34,617 nucleotides of DNA. Origin: Umbelopsis ramanniana AG (taxonomy: Eukaryota > Mucoromycota > Umbelopsidomycetes > Umbelopsidales > Umbelopsidaceae). Positions 1-11,055 of the stretch are shown here, piece by piece. The DNA lies in NCBI RefSeq assembly GCF_025399195.1, contig NW_026252191.1:1-34617 (forward strand), in the 5' to 3' direction. The notes under the pieces are model-generated. The model saw only the letters and a program-made list of their open reading frames with translations, was not told where the DNA came from and made no database searches. Positions within the stretch are counted from its first letter, which is position 1; every line of letters begins with the position of its first letter. Position numbers and translations under genes: made by a program.

Positions 1-1237
1 AGTGTAAAGAAGGTGGCCAGCCTGAACCTCCGAGCCATGAGTATTTTTCAGTCCAAGTATGCAAGCCATGTCTGCGCTTAGCCTTCAGCATAGTGCCGGT
101 AAGATTTGGGGCTCGCTTTAATAGGCATTTTCCGGGTTGCTCGAGCATATACTATGAGCCTATCTGACGGTTTGACTCAGTGCAAGTCAACCCTTTGCCG
201 CTCATGCTTCCGCAGCACGGCCAGTGCTTTTCATAGACGTCAGTTGCCGTGGAGAGTGGAAGGAATCAAGATAGTTAAAAGGAAAGGGGAAACGAAAGGG
301 GAACAATACTGATCATCAAAATTTTTTTTTAACCCAATTTAATCACCCTTTATTTTTTATAGCAACCTTCCCTTTACTTCTTCACTCCTTTACTCTCGCC
401 TTCCACCACATTATGCTGCCACCACCTTACTCTCTCTCCAAAATCTTCTCATGCCTCCTCTCACCATATCCACTTCATAACAGCCTTGACTAGAACTCGA
501 TACTTTGCTTTACCCATAACTCCTTCCATATTTTAAAATTACCCTCCAAACATACTCTCTACCCTCAAAATCCCTCCATCAACATACTCTCCCCTCAAAA
601 TAATTCCCGCTTTCCGCGCCTTTCTTTGCATAAATGATATTAATTAATTATTTTAACAGAATTGATAAATGTATGAACATGGCACTGTTAAAGTAACTTT
701 AATATAAAACAGAAAATACTTTGGCGAAATTCTTTACAATTATTTGCTTGTGCTTTTACTCTATTCGTATTGACCTTTTTCTTCTAATGTGCAAAATCAC
801 ATTTAGGAAACTCAGATATGCCATGATATCTTGTATAGGATGCTACTTTGTTGGTATTAATATGCATTCTGACAATGAGAAATACATTACTTACCCCTGA
901 TGACGTGAAAATCGTGTTTAATAGGAGCTACTATGGTTTCTAGCAGAAGACGCCAGACGAATGGCTGAACCCGAGAGGTACCAGCTATACATATATAAAT
1001 TTTCTTTCATACAATGCTATTTTCAAGTGACTATTGCAATGATAGTTTCGCCTACATAATTTTTTTGTTAATTAATTTGTTCGCATTAAGTTGTGCCTTT
1101 TATGGAAGTCTAATAGACAGATCCAACCATTACCTCAAATCATTTCCCACTTTCCCCTGGTTTTACGGCACAATTTGAATGAAATTTGGCACAAATCTCC
1201 GCACTTTCATGCTAACATTTGGAATTTTGCCTTTTTG
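1..1237. other. Intergenic, no gene seen
   Basis: No reading frame here has an ATG, useful length and recognisable protein together. Positions about 330-620 are strikingly pyrimidine-rich on the plus strand. They contain a short imperfect direct repeat built on CATACTCTC and CCTCAAAA (near 550-570 and 582-600). The rest is AT-rich. The only open frame of note (106-312, plus) has no recognisable feature and I do not call it a gene. Confidence 0.6.
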
Positions 1238-2070
1238 CTAGTCCTGGTACCATCTTTTCCTTGAGTTTGACCCGGCTACTGTAGCGAAAAACAGGGGGAA
1301 TTTCATCGATACTTCCTGGGAATCACCAGAGTACGCTATACCAGACCAGAAAACAAACTTTCGGCCAAATTCAACAGCCTTGTTACTAGGTGTGGTACCA
1401 ATCTTATCGAGTCCTTGGGCCAAGTTTTTGCGGTCTCTCTGCTTTCAAGCCAGGAATGCCAAAGCGGACCAGAGCAGGCCCCATATCCACATTGCGCCAG
1501 TAGAGGACCAACAGTCGTTTGTGTGCGCTTTATTATCATCTACCTGCCAAGTACATTTGGCCCATATGCTGGGGCATTCCCTTCACCGTTAACGGTCATT
1601 TTCCGAGACTCTTAACCATACGCGTTAAACGAACTTGTAGCTCAACCGTTCCTTTTCCATTCAGACAATGCCATACGCTTAGCGAAAATTTGAGATTAAG
1701 TTCAAAGAACTCATGCCCCTTGTCGTCAATAAAAATGATGTGATATGCCTGCCATCTCTTTCCACATTAGAGGTAAGCTTGACCAAATCAACGTCCATTT
1801 TGAATGGTTACTTGTCTTTATGACATGGTACCTTACTCCGACCTCTCAGCATGTTGTATCGCATCTACAACCCCTTCCATTTCTAATGCCGGTTGTGTGT
1901 ATGCTTCTTTCCGTTGTTTGGTCATGTGTATCTTATAATATTTGAATGCATATTCACACAATTCGTAAACTACTTTGACATTTCTATATTAGCCACTTCT
2001 TTGCTTCTTCTGCTCACTTCTTCGGCACAATGTTCCCAGTATGTCCTTGTTTCTTTTCAACTTCTATCTT
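1238..2070 (-). pseudogene. Coding-like minus-strand remnant or unresolved multi-exon gene
   Basis: Read on the minus strand, several adjacent stretches look like protein but lie in different frames. From high to low coordinate they include pieces reading YWEHCAEEVSRRSKEV, then MTKQRKEAYTQPALEMEGVV, then YHIIFIDDKGHEFFELNLKF, then SGIAYSGDSQEVSMKFPLFF before a stop near 1238. I could not join them with convincing splice sites, and I recognise no family. They could be exons of a real gene, or a decayed gene or transposon. The evidence is only amino-acid composition and the repeated presence of open segments on one strand, so confidence is low. Confidence 0.25.
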
Positions 2071-3468
2071 TCTACAAATCCTATCATTGTTGTTGTACAT
2101 GTATATAGCTTTTTGTTGATTTCCCTTAGTGAAAGGCATAGCGTATATGTATTATTAGTATGTTGAATACTATGGTGACTTATGCTATATCTTCGCTTTC
2201 TCTGCGATTTTTTTTTCCGAAACGTTTGTTGTGGTTACATTATTGGTGAAAAACTTTCTTATGCAGATCGGATTTGTGGCTTTGCTCGTGTAACTAAATA
2301 TACAAGATCCGCCTTGAGTAGGAGGGCGATCACTGCCTTTACCAATAAAACGACAACGCAGCTTGTTGCGAAGCCGGCGTTATTATGCAACCCCTGAAAA
2401 CAGGGTATACGGTCGTGATAACAGCTGTGAAAATCACGCTGCTTATTTACGATATAATTTGTAAAAGGATTAAAGTAGTGAAGTGAGCAGACTTTCAAAT
2501 GCTGAATATAATACCTTTAGTTATGAGCCTATGTGTGGTGAATAGAGAATTTCTTGGTTATGGGTTTATGTTTGCAGTGTGTGTGTGCTGATCCCCCTAC
2601 CGATCATATGACGAGTAGCCGACCCGTTCAATTAAATCGGGATTGGTTTAACGCACCAGTTTCCTGTCAACGCTACTTGGTATCTAATCTTACAATAATT
2701 CAAAGCCAATGCCTACACTGACTGCCATCCAGCATTGCCTCTCAATGTGAATCAAACCCTGCACCATCTAATTTTTTTTCGCATTCAAATCTTTTTCCGC
2801 TCACATTTCATTCCTAGCGAATCTCATAAGCATAAGAGCGAGTTCGCACCGTATTCCATATCTACGTTTATGTACAAATGGTACATCATGGTACCACACG
2901 CTTGTAACCGCAACCTGTGGGCCGACCATACGAAATCAAGCACAAGGTCTCGTTTGACGCTCAGTGAATCACTAATGAAGTAACTCTGTCGCTGAGAACC
3001 GCAACCATATATTTACTCCCTTATTTTTGCTCCCATTCGACATTTGAAAGAGCTTGCTTCTTAAACTCCAATGGCGCTTTGAAGGGGCAAGACAACTCGC
3101 GCCACTCTACTGAGTAGCATAGGTGGAATTTTCAAGCATCATCCGCATATTTCCCTGTCCTCAAACCCTTTGAAGCAAGTGGCTTTCTATCATAAACGGA
3201 TGACTTGACGTACAATTTTGTGGTGGATGTTCTCAATTGACGATGTGTGCCAGTCTCAAATATATTTACTTCTCAAGTTGGTAACTGCCCAGGTCATAGA
3301 TTTTGTAAGGGTTTTTATATTTTCCTTCCCATATCTTTCAAAACGATGACGGTACATTTTAAATACAGGTTTTTAAGAAAGGATGAAAGAAATAAATTAT
3401 GGAAGACTACGAGTGGTTGATGGGATCTATCATGGGCTTCTATATGCAAGGCTTTGATGTTGGGACTT
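2071..3468. other. Intergenic, no gene seen
   Basis: Open frames at 2182-2397 (+), 2259-2498 (-) and 2735-2983 (+) are short, overlap each other on opposite strands and show no motif. A short inverted repeat (CCCG...CGGG) lies at about 2623-2640. The last part, to 3468, is the 3' flank of the large minus-strand gene that ends at 3469. Confidence 0.5.
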
Positions 3469-6400
3469 TCAATCTCCACCTCGGCTACGGTAGACAATGT
3501 CAAACCACAATTGAATAGTATGACAGTTGGTCAAATCCACCATAGTCTTAAGTTTAGGATCCTTCTCCAATTCCTCTTTGCTGTATACCTCATCCAGATC
3601 CACGTGCCAAGTGGTGAGAGGAGTTTGCACATACACATCGTGCTTGTGGTCTTCCTCAAGCTCGAACCGAAAGGTATCATTGACAACCACCGAGGAGTGC
3701 GGCTTCAAGTCAGCTATACCCAATTGGTCTTTGGATGCTTGATTATTATAGGAGTAGCTGAAGGGAACGCTGGAAGAAGGAAAGTAGAATTTGTGACAAA
3801 CCCCCTTAGCGTCCAGCACTTTGGAAGCGCCCAGGCTCATGACGGTGGTATTAATGACGGCGACAGGATCGGAAACGGGATGATCGAGTTTCACAGCTCC
3901 AATAAAATACACGCCTACTGATGCGTACCGAACATCGAACCATTCTTTCATAAAACGACGCGGCCCCAAAGTCAAAGAACAGGCTGCCTCATGCTCCAGG
4001 GTGTAGGTGAAATGGCCCTTCTCTCGTAACTGCTGGAACATCGGCGAAAAGTCTTTTTCTGTCAAGTCTAGATATACTCTGGTTTTTGCACTTTGATGTT
4101 TATTGAACGCCGTCCTCAACCATGGTAAGTCTTGTTCCTTGAAACTCGTGTTGAAAATGGTTGAAATCATGGTCGCATTGATGCCATGGAAAGATTGCAA
4201 GCTTGCTAACGGAGCGACCATTTCGCTGTGTCTCAGTGTAATAGCATTGTACATGCGCACCATGTTGTAAAGCTTGTAAATCATCAGCTTTTTCATATCG
4301 CTGAGCGCTTGCTCCAAGAACGCGTACGCCACCTGCAATTCGTCGGTTTGCAATTCATCCAAGCTGCCGACAACCTGCAACCTGGTCGCCACCTCCTTAG
4401 CTTTGTCCGCTTCAACCTGCAGGCTGACAATTTTGAGGAAATTACTGTTGTAATCATCGAGAAGGTCATTCTTCACTTGAACAGCCTCAATGAATTGCTT
4501 GAATGCCGCCTTTCCCTCAGCCACGCCCTCAATTTGATAGTACTGCTCACACAACGATTCAAACTTGCTGGCTTGTGCCTTCACTTGGGTTAGATAATCG
4601 GTCGCATGCTTTTTCCTTTCGCCCTCTGCTCGTTTGAATTCTTCGCGCAGCGTTTCCGTAGGATCAATCTCCTTGCCAATCGTAGTGATACGGCCGTACA
4701 AGTAACTTTTGTCAACGGAACCGCCAGTCTCCGTATCCAAGGTGTTGAACGATGCATTGACCGATTTGCCAATGCCTACGCCTACTTCGACCATGGCGCC
4801 AATTGCAAATACGACTGCCTGTTCAATACAGGGACCGGCAAATTAGGAATGGATGAAATTTACCCTCTTTAACAATCAAATGCAAAGAAACACTTACAGA
4901 CTCAGGATTCAGAAACATGGCCACCATGGAAATAGCTGACAAGATATCGGTGACATTGCACTGTGCTTTGTTGCGAATTTTATCCTCGGCATGTACCAGA
5001 GCTCTTTCTACCTGCAAGCGACGTGTTCTGACAAGACTATCAGCCGCAATGATTTGACTTTTCAGGGTCGTAAGGTTGTCAATGATCTGATTGCGATTGT
5101 TAATGGACACACTAGCAGCTTGCAGGGAGTTGATGACTTGCGAACGTATCTCGGTACTTTTACCCTGACGCTCGATCAACTGCTGTCCAACCTTAGCAAG
5201 ATTTTGCTCCAATAAGATATAGTTTGCGTTGGCATCGTCCATCTGTTTGACACCTAGTCCAGCTTGGCCAACTTGATCGAGGCTATTGTGAAAGATGTCG
5301 GTACCACGATGGATACTGTCTTGCAAGGCCGAATAGTTAGACTGAAGCAGCTTCAAATGCAAGGTTTGCGACACAGAATAAGTAGGCGGTGGGACGCTTG
5401 GATCGGTTGAAGAAGAGATATCGTTCAGTTTCTCCATGATGCTATCGACCCATGTCTTGCTTTGAATAAACGGCATGACAAGCTCGGCAATCGACTTTGT
5501 GCTGATAAGCGACTGTGAATCGTCAGAGGTGTATTTTTGCATGGTGAAGTGGACAAAGTGCTCGAATACCAGTCGATCTACCAGCATGGTCATGTAACGA
5601 AAGTCAGGGATACAGACATTAGCTATACTGGATGCGGAGACGCCACTCGTGATGACAACGTTACCAGCCTTAGGAGCTGTTTGACTGGCGTCTCGCGCGA
5701 CCAATATGCCTGCTGTCGGAATATCACCAACTGCATTCATGCTGTCCAAGTTGACTGTGCAGTCGGTAAAATACATTTTCGGACCGGGAAATGTAACATA
5801 TTCGCTTCTTTCTTCTTTTACCACATACGATGGCAGGTCAGCAAGTTTGCTTTTTTCTGATTCCCAAATAGTAGTTTTCAGTGGATATTTAGGCTTTTTG
5901 CCAGCATCGCCAGCTGATCCTGGCACACCATCCTTTCCATTGGGTCCTGCGGAAGCATCTATCAGAAGAAGTTTACTCTTTTCATCATCAGTAGCTTGCT
6001 TTCCATTGATGGTGAACGTGATGTTAACATCACCGCCGTTGCCTCCATATCCGCCTGGACCAGCGTTGCCTCCATTGCCACCGGTCGCAGGAGGATACAT
6101 AGGTAAGAGCCAAAAAAAGACGTCTTGCCGAACGCTAATGATATCATTACGTAAGCACTCTTCGATTGATTGCATCTCAACGCCATTTCCTCCTGCCGCT
6201 CCATTGCCTCCACTGCCACCAGACGATCCAGCCCCTCCATGGGTCAAGATTTGGAGCGAATACTTGGACACATCTTCACAAAGGAAGTCGCAGGTAAGAG
6301 TGAAAGATCCGCTTGAACTCCCTGGTTGGCCTATACTACCATGACTCGCATTTCCACCTTTGGCGGCCAATGTTTGATCTTTAAGCAGGCTGGGATTGTA

Positions 6401-6835
6401 TGGCCAAGGATCACCCAAGAAGGATTTCTCGTGAACCGTATACTTTGCGTCATTGGCAACTCCGGGCCCTGAGCCGTCGCTTCGCTGCGTTGTATTGTCC
6501 TCACCGCTCATATCAATGACCACGGGGCCGGGATTGTAATCGATGAACGAAATTGACCGGCAGTGAATGACAAGATGGACTCCAGGAAATCGATATTGGC
6601 TGCCTGTCAACATAACAATCTCCTCGGCAAACACAGTCAGTGTGGGTAGTCCTTGAGGAGAAACATTGACCTGTATAGTCTTCTTAGGCAACAGTGACGA
6701 TATGTTATCAGGAATGGGAGAAAATGGTTGAAGGAAAACGGAGCGATATGCTAAAAAGTAGGTGCAGCCGACATCGGTAGATTCTTTGCGGTAGAGTGGG
6801 TTATCCAAGTTCAAATCTGGTATGGAGCCGCTCAT
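3469..6835 (-). CDS. Unrecognised 1095-aa protein with Gly-rich collagen-like segments and a helical, hydrophobic C-terminal half
   Basis: Exons are 6835-4898 and 4818-3469. The intron has GTAAGT and CAG borders and phase 0, giving 1095 aa. I do not recognise the family. Residues about 50-110 look beta-rich. Gly/Asn-rich runs (such as GGNGGNAGPGGYGGNGG) lie at about 199-217, 250-269 and 297-311. About 500-630 is long-helix sequence. About 630-667, straddling the splice junction, is hydrophobic and Gly-rich (AVVFAIGAMVEVGVGIGK), followed by a second helical stretch and a beta-rich tail. The start at 6835 (MSGS) is chosen because a TATA box (TATAAAT, 6889-6883) lies 48 nt upstream; the open frame extends to 6931 but would place that TATA inside the coding sequence. 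No signal peptide is seen from this start. It is divergent from the 694-aa gene at 7531. The helical plus hydrophobic layout resembles alpha-helical pore-forming or membrane-remodelling proteins, but that is inference from shape only. Confidence 0.82.
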
Positions 6836-6882
6836 TCTTGATACTTCCGTGGAATCGCAGCGAGCGCAACACTTAAACAGAA

Positions 6883-6889
6883 ATTTATA
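6883..6889 (-). promoter_or_regulatory. TATA box of the 1095-aa gene
   Basis: TATAAAT on the minus strand, 48 nt upstream of the ATG at 6835. It supports the MSGS start over the longer open frame. Confidence 0.55.
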
Positions 6890-7467
6890 GGGTGCAAGGA
6901 GTAGGAATGGAAAGATGAATGTTATATACATGCAATGCTAGCACGAGTCCACATAAAATGCTGTAGCCCCGATACTGTGTTCTAGAGGCACTTTGTGTAA
7001 ATATATTTTTCGTAGAAACATGTCGAGTTATGGCATCTCGAGTCAAACATGATCAACTAAATGCACGTCAAAATCGTGTATCTCATCCGACAACTTCAAA
7101 AACACACTAATTCAGATGAGCAAACATCCTCAACGGCTTTTCTCCAGCAAAAAGAAGCTCTGCAAAGGATGCTGACAACTTGTGCCTCGAACGAGTTACT
7201 CAACTCTAATGATTTCCAAAAAAGGTGAAAAATCAGCGCCACTGCAAATGCTGCATTCGCGCCCTACAGTCTGGGAAGGTCTTTGACAATCGAGATGCCA
7301 GCGAATAGCTTAGTAAAAGGAAAGATACCACCTTTGGTATTACACATCTATTAATACCGAATTGCTCTTCTCAGAAAAGCGTCGATGATTGGTGTTGCCA
7401 CTTGGAAGCTTTAAGCGAATGGGCATCGAAGGTAAGGACCTACGCCCTTTTACGGAAGTTCCGACGG

Positions 7468-7476
7468 TATATAAAG
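7468..7476 (+). promoter_or_regulatory. TATA box of the 694-aa gene
   Basis: TATATAAAG, ending 54 nt before the ATG at 7531. The spacing mirrors the TATA box of the divergent partner. Confidence 0.65.
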
Positions 7477-7530
7477 CGAATCTACCTCACATCTCCTAAG
7501 AACGATAGACTTTGATTCCTCCACCTCAAA

Positions 7531-9615
7531 ATGGCGCAAAATTTTATGAAGTATCTCACTAGTTACCCAAAGGTGTTTCTAAAAGGCAACATTCGCAAAC
7601 TCATGGATCTCCCTTATATTCCTGTGAATCAAACATGGGATGCGTCTTCAGCTTTCGACAAGGATTTATTCCACAAGACGATTCTTGATAGCCTAGGTGG
7701 TAGTCAAAAGAGTGCACTCACTATGGTGGAAACAGAAAGTCACATGGTCATTGATAACATAGCGAAGGTCGTTTTAGATATGCTTCCTGACGTGCACTAT
7801 GAACAAAACGACCAACGCCGGGACGGTGTTCTACAATATAAGGCTGCATCTACCGACACCTTAAATTCTCACTTGTACCACAGTGTAACCAGGTTAGAAC
7901 TTGTCAATGCCAACGAAGTGGTGAAGGAAGATGGCAGGTATGCAGTTCATGATATATCCACTTTCTTTGATTGGAAAGGTGTCTTGAACATGGACGATCC
8001 CGTCCACGCACAGTTTATAAAAGATTACAACGACCCAATGGGCACACGTCAGAAGCGCCAAGAACTTTTGAAGAAGATTGAACCTATCGCTCAAGAAACC
8101 TTCCGTAAATACCAGGAACAGAACATCGCCTTCTCCGATAGCACATATTTCCTCATGGGCTCCAACTTGATCGAGCATAAAGCTGCCAAATGGATAAACG
8201 GTGTCACCAAAGGGGGAAAACCTTGCAAAATGTATATGATGCTACTTGCTCCGGGCGGTACTCATGCCTTTGCTGGATTCATCGTGCATGCATTCGCTGT
8301 TGTGGGTCCCAACACCATCGTTTCTTTTGTCATTGGTGGAGGCATATCCAACATGTTTGGTATCGATATGGTCAATTCCTACTTGGCACCCAAAATGTGG
8401 GCTATCACCAAAGCCGTAGCGGCAGCTCATGAATCTTTCAACCAAAGGAAACTGAAGGGAGAGATACCCCAAAATATAGTATGGAAAGACTATCTTGAGC
8501 AAAACTATGTTAGGCTTGTACAAGCTTGGACGTTTATGAAGGTCATAGTCGGCTGTGGAAGTGAACTAGGGATCACTGCTAATAAGATCACTGGCCAGTA
8601 CGTCGGTCAAGCTCCATCTAAAGATGAATACGTGGCCCTTCGCGAAGTGGAGAGGAACGCAAAAGGCGCTTACGATCTGTACTTGACATTTTCGTACGCT
8701 CCTTGGGGCGAATTAGTATTCGCAGGGCAAGAGGAGAAAGTCAGATTTGAGAATCTCAAAGATGGATTTCAATACGATGGACTTCGTGCTGATATCGCTC
8801 TTTCGGTCTTCTTGACTGGCTCAGCATTTCTCTACGACTTGTACGAAAGCCATTCCGGTCACCAAGAGACGGAAAAGTCCTTGTCCAAATTTGCTGAGGA
8901 TCCCACAACAGCTGCGTACGTAGATAAGCAATTACAAAATCGCATCAACGATGTGTTGGATCCTGTCAGCAAAATGCTCGAAAGCAACAAAAAGATCGTC
9001 CAAAAGTATCTGGATGAGCATCCCGATACTCGATCACAAGAGGCCAGCGAAACGCACGAGAAGATCTTTACACAAGCAGGGGTTCCTGAAAGCAATTCAA
9101 AGTATCTGAACGAAGTCTACGACATGGCTTCTGCTCAACTCATTTCTGAAGTCCACCAATCTCTTGAAACATCAAAACCCGATGCGTACACTGTCCAGAA
9201 TGTCGCCGACTATCTCCACTATAGCTTCCAAAGCAATATCCACCAACACTATACCCATTATGACGGCAATTACCTCCGCCCCATGCTCGGACAAAAATTG
9301 GCCGAATACATGACCCAGATCACTGTTGAGGAAATGGGGCAATTGCAGCAAGAAAAAGCACTTCTTGAACAAAAAGGTGCCGAGATTGAACAGAAGCATC
9401 AACAAGCAGAGATAGATTATCATGCCGGCGTAACTGCCATGACCGAATCTCGTCTTAAAGCCCTCGAAACCGAGCGCACAAAGCATCTAGAAGAGATCAA
9501 AGCACAGGAAGCCAAAATCAAGGAAACTGAACACAAATTTAGTGAATACAAGAAAAAAAAGGAACATGCAGGCAAGGAGATTGATCATTTCTCTTCTATG
9601 CGTCATATCAAATAA
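7531..9615 (+). CDS. Unrecognised 694-aa intronless protein with central hydrophobic segment and C-terminal coiled coil
   Basis: A single uninterrupted frame of 694 aa. I recognise no family. Residues about 1-230 are mixed and mostly soluble. Residues about 234-282 form a strongly hydrophobic, Gly-containing stretch (for example TIVSFVIGGGISNMFGID) that could be one or two membrane helices or a buried hairpin. Residues about 420-600 are helical. Residues about 605-690 are a Glu/Lys/Gln-rich coiled coil ending in a basic tail. There is no N-terminal signal peptide. The ATG is the first in frame and has a TATA box just upstream; a polyadenylation-type AATAAA follows at 9765. It diverges from the 1095-aa gene, which also combines a hydrophobic Gly-rich stretch with long helices, so the two may act together. 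That link is inference from position and architecture. Confidence 0.88.
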   Translation: MAQNFMKYLTSYPKVFLKGNIRKLMDLPYIPVNQTWDASSAFDKDLFHKTILDSLGGSQKSALTMVETESHMVIDNIAKVVLDMLPDVHYEQNDQRRDGVLQYKAASTDTLNSHLYHSVTRLELVNANEVVKEDGRYAVHDISTFFDWKGVLNMDDPVHAQFIKDYNDPMGTRQKRQELLKKIEPIAQETFRKYQEQNIAFSDSTYFLMGSNLIEHKAAKWINGVTKGGKPCKMYMMLLAPGGTHAFAGFIVHAFAVVGPNTIVSFVIGGGISNMFGIDMVNSYLAPKMWAITKAVAAAHESFNQRKLKGEIPQNIVWKDYLEQNYVRLVQAWTFMKVIVGCGSELGITANKITGQYVGQAPSKDEYVALREVERNAKGAYDLYLTFSYAPWGELVFAGQEEKVRFENLKDGFQYDGLRADIALSVFLTGSAFLYDLYESHSGHQETEKSLSKFAEDPTTAAYVDKQLQNRINDVLDPVSKMLESNKKIVQKYLDEHPDTRSQEASETHEKIFTQAGVPESNSKYLNEVYDMASAQLISEVHQSLETSKPDAYTVQNVADYLHYSFQSNIHQHYTHYDGNYLRPMLGQKLAEYMTQITVEEMGQLQQEKALLEQKGAEIEQKHQQAEIDYHAGVTAMTESRLKALETERTKHLEEIKAQEAKIKETEHKFSEYKKKKEHAGKEIDHFSSMRHIK

Positions 9616-9764
9616 GAAAAAGAAGGCGGAGCGAGGCATCCGTTTCATATAAGCAACCGGGGCAAATAAGAGTACTAGTATCTTATAATACCAGCAAAAC
9701 GTTGCAGGGAAAGGGTGTGCTAGCTAGCTGTGCGATTTATAACATTCCAGAGGACATCTCATTT

Positions 9765-9770
9765 AATAAA
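9765..9770 (+). terminator. Polyadenylation signal AATAAA after the 694-aa gene
   Basis: AATAAA 150 nt past the stop codon at 9615. The flank from 9616 to 9953 otherwise shows nothing recognisable. Confidence 0.4.
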
Positions 9771-9953
9771 AGAAACGGCGGGAGAGTGGGTAGGCTAAGA
9801 AAAATATCATATCTCATTTAAATGTTAGCGAATCCTGCTATCTGTGGCATAGGATCGTCTTTTATTTATTTCACCTAAGCTTTTGAATAGTTCCCAACTC
9901 GCACAGTACATGATAAAGCAAAATACGCTTGTGTTTCTAGCAAATAGAGAGGC

Positions 9954-11055
9954 TCAGAGCCAAGCCGCCTCGGCTTGTTTCCATTTTTGAACCAGCGGTA
10001 CGAGATGGTCAAACTTACCGTTGATTGTCATTTGAGCGGGAGCAATCACTTGCTTGACTACCACTAGCACGTTCACTTCCATCCATGGCTCTCGAACAAG
10101 GCCAGCAATTGAAACGCGAAATTCATCTAGGGCTGTAATCCTAAGAGCACAACGGTTCAAACAAAGTCGAGCATACATTACATCGTCTTTCATCCCTCTT
10201 TCCATAATATCTCAATGGTAGCAACGCTTTCATCTTGCTCCACCGTTCTCAACCATCATAGCTGTGAGCTCGGTTGCTGCCATAAAGTTCGCCACGCCTA
10301 TTTCGCCTTGACAACTCACCTCGGCATCCAAGTCAATGTACTGTCATACAAATCAGCATGACCATCCTCCATATCTCTGCCTTCCTTGACTATGTAGCAG
10401 AAATACTATCGAACCGCTTGAATGACATCTTGATTAAGGCTATAGTTAATAGACTACCATCGTGTCCATTTCGGGATCCTCTGAGATGAAGTCTGGATAA
10501 ATTTGAAGATGAAAGGAACTGGTGGACGCCAGCACTACACGTCCGTAGTATGCATTCTCATCATTCCCTGCAATAGTACATACCAAGAGATATCCCCGGA
10601 CTGGAAACCAGAAGGTTCAAGCCACTGTAGAACCCGTCAGCTATGTTCAAATGAATATGTACATATAAATTTGTAGACTTTTCCTCGATTACCTGGTAGG
10701 ATACATCTCTTCCGTTGGCGTTAAGGTACTGTACTAAGGAAAGAAGTTATGATTCAACAACGAATGCTTTTCTGATGTACAGCCTTTGCGGGCGAAATTT
10801 GTAGCGAGAGCAGTCGCGGGAAGTGTTCTGATTTCCTGATAGCCAGGTTGGGGTGGAAATGGCCATTTCAGGAGTTTGCTGTAAAGTTGAGAGGAACCGC
10901 TTTAATGAAGGCCGGCCACCAGGCAAACTGTCTCCAGCAAGTTGGAGCATAAAAGTGGAAGGGTTTGGAATAATATTTTCAATCAAATTGACGGGAGGAT
11001 AGAATGTTTCCTTCTCATTGTCGAACACGCCATGTCGCCTCTTCTCTGGATTCAT
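9954..11055 (-). CDS. Unresolved multi-exon gene (or broken gene) of unknown function
   Basis: Several minus-strand segments read as protein and can be partly joined. An opening segment at 11055-10762 (MNPEKRRHGVFDNEKE...) may join at 10728 to a segment containing NANGRDVSYQVIEEKSTNLY. Then comes a segment with NDENAYYGRVVLAS and FHLQIYPDFISEDPEMDTM, a segment starting YIDLDAEVSCQGEIGVANF, and a final one ending ...PLVQKWKQAEAAWL with a stop at 9954. The joins GTAGTC...ACAG (about 108 nt) and G|GTGGAG...AGAG near the end keep the frame. One join is problematic: the cleanest borders (GTATGT...TGCAG, near 10570-10585) enclose only 16 nt. Upstream of 11055, further coding-like sequence (AQVLFRNALKWASAEEFFTK) is cut by an in-frame TAA, so the 5' end is uncertain. 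No family recognised. It may be a pseudogene. Confidence 0.4.

Larger units (their letters stand above)
6836..7530. promoter_or_regulatory. Divergent promoter region between the two large unknown genes
   Basis: This 695-bp region separates the ATGs of two divergently transcribed genes, and each side has its own TATA box. A coding-like stretch on the plus strand at about 7113-7226 reads TAFLQQKEALQRML and then stops. It resembles a helical protein fragment, perhaps a remnant of a related gene, but has no partner exon that I can find. Confidence 0.5.

Noticed and set aside
3454-3921. 155-aa plus-strand frame
   Set aside because: Antisense to exon 2 of the 1095-aa gene; no motif.
5706-6344. 212-aa Pro-rich plus-strand frame
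   Set aside because: Antisense to the Gly-rich runs of the 1095-aa gene, since Gly codons read backwards give Pro and Ala.
6836-6931. Hydrophobic N-terminal extension (MYITFIFPFLLLAPYKFLF) of the 1095-aa protein as a signal peptide
   Set aside because: The extension contains a TATAAAT box at a normal distance from the next ATG, so it is more likely untranslated. Only transcript mapping would settle it.
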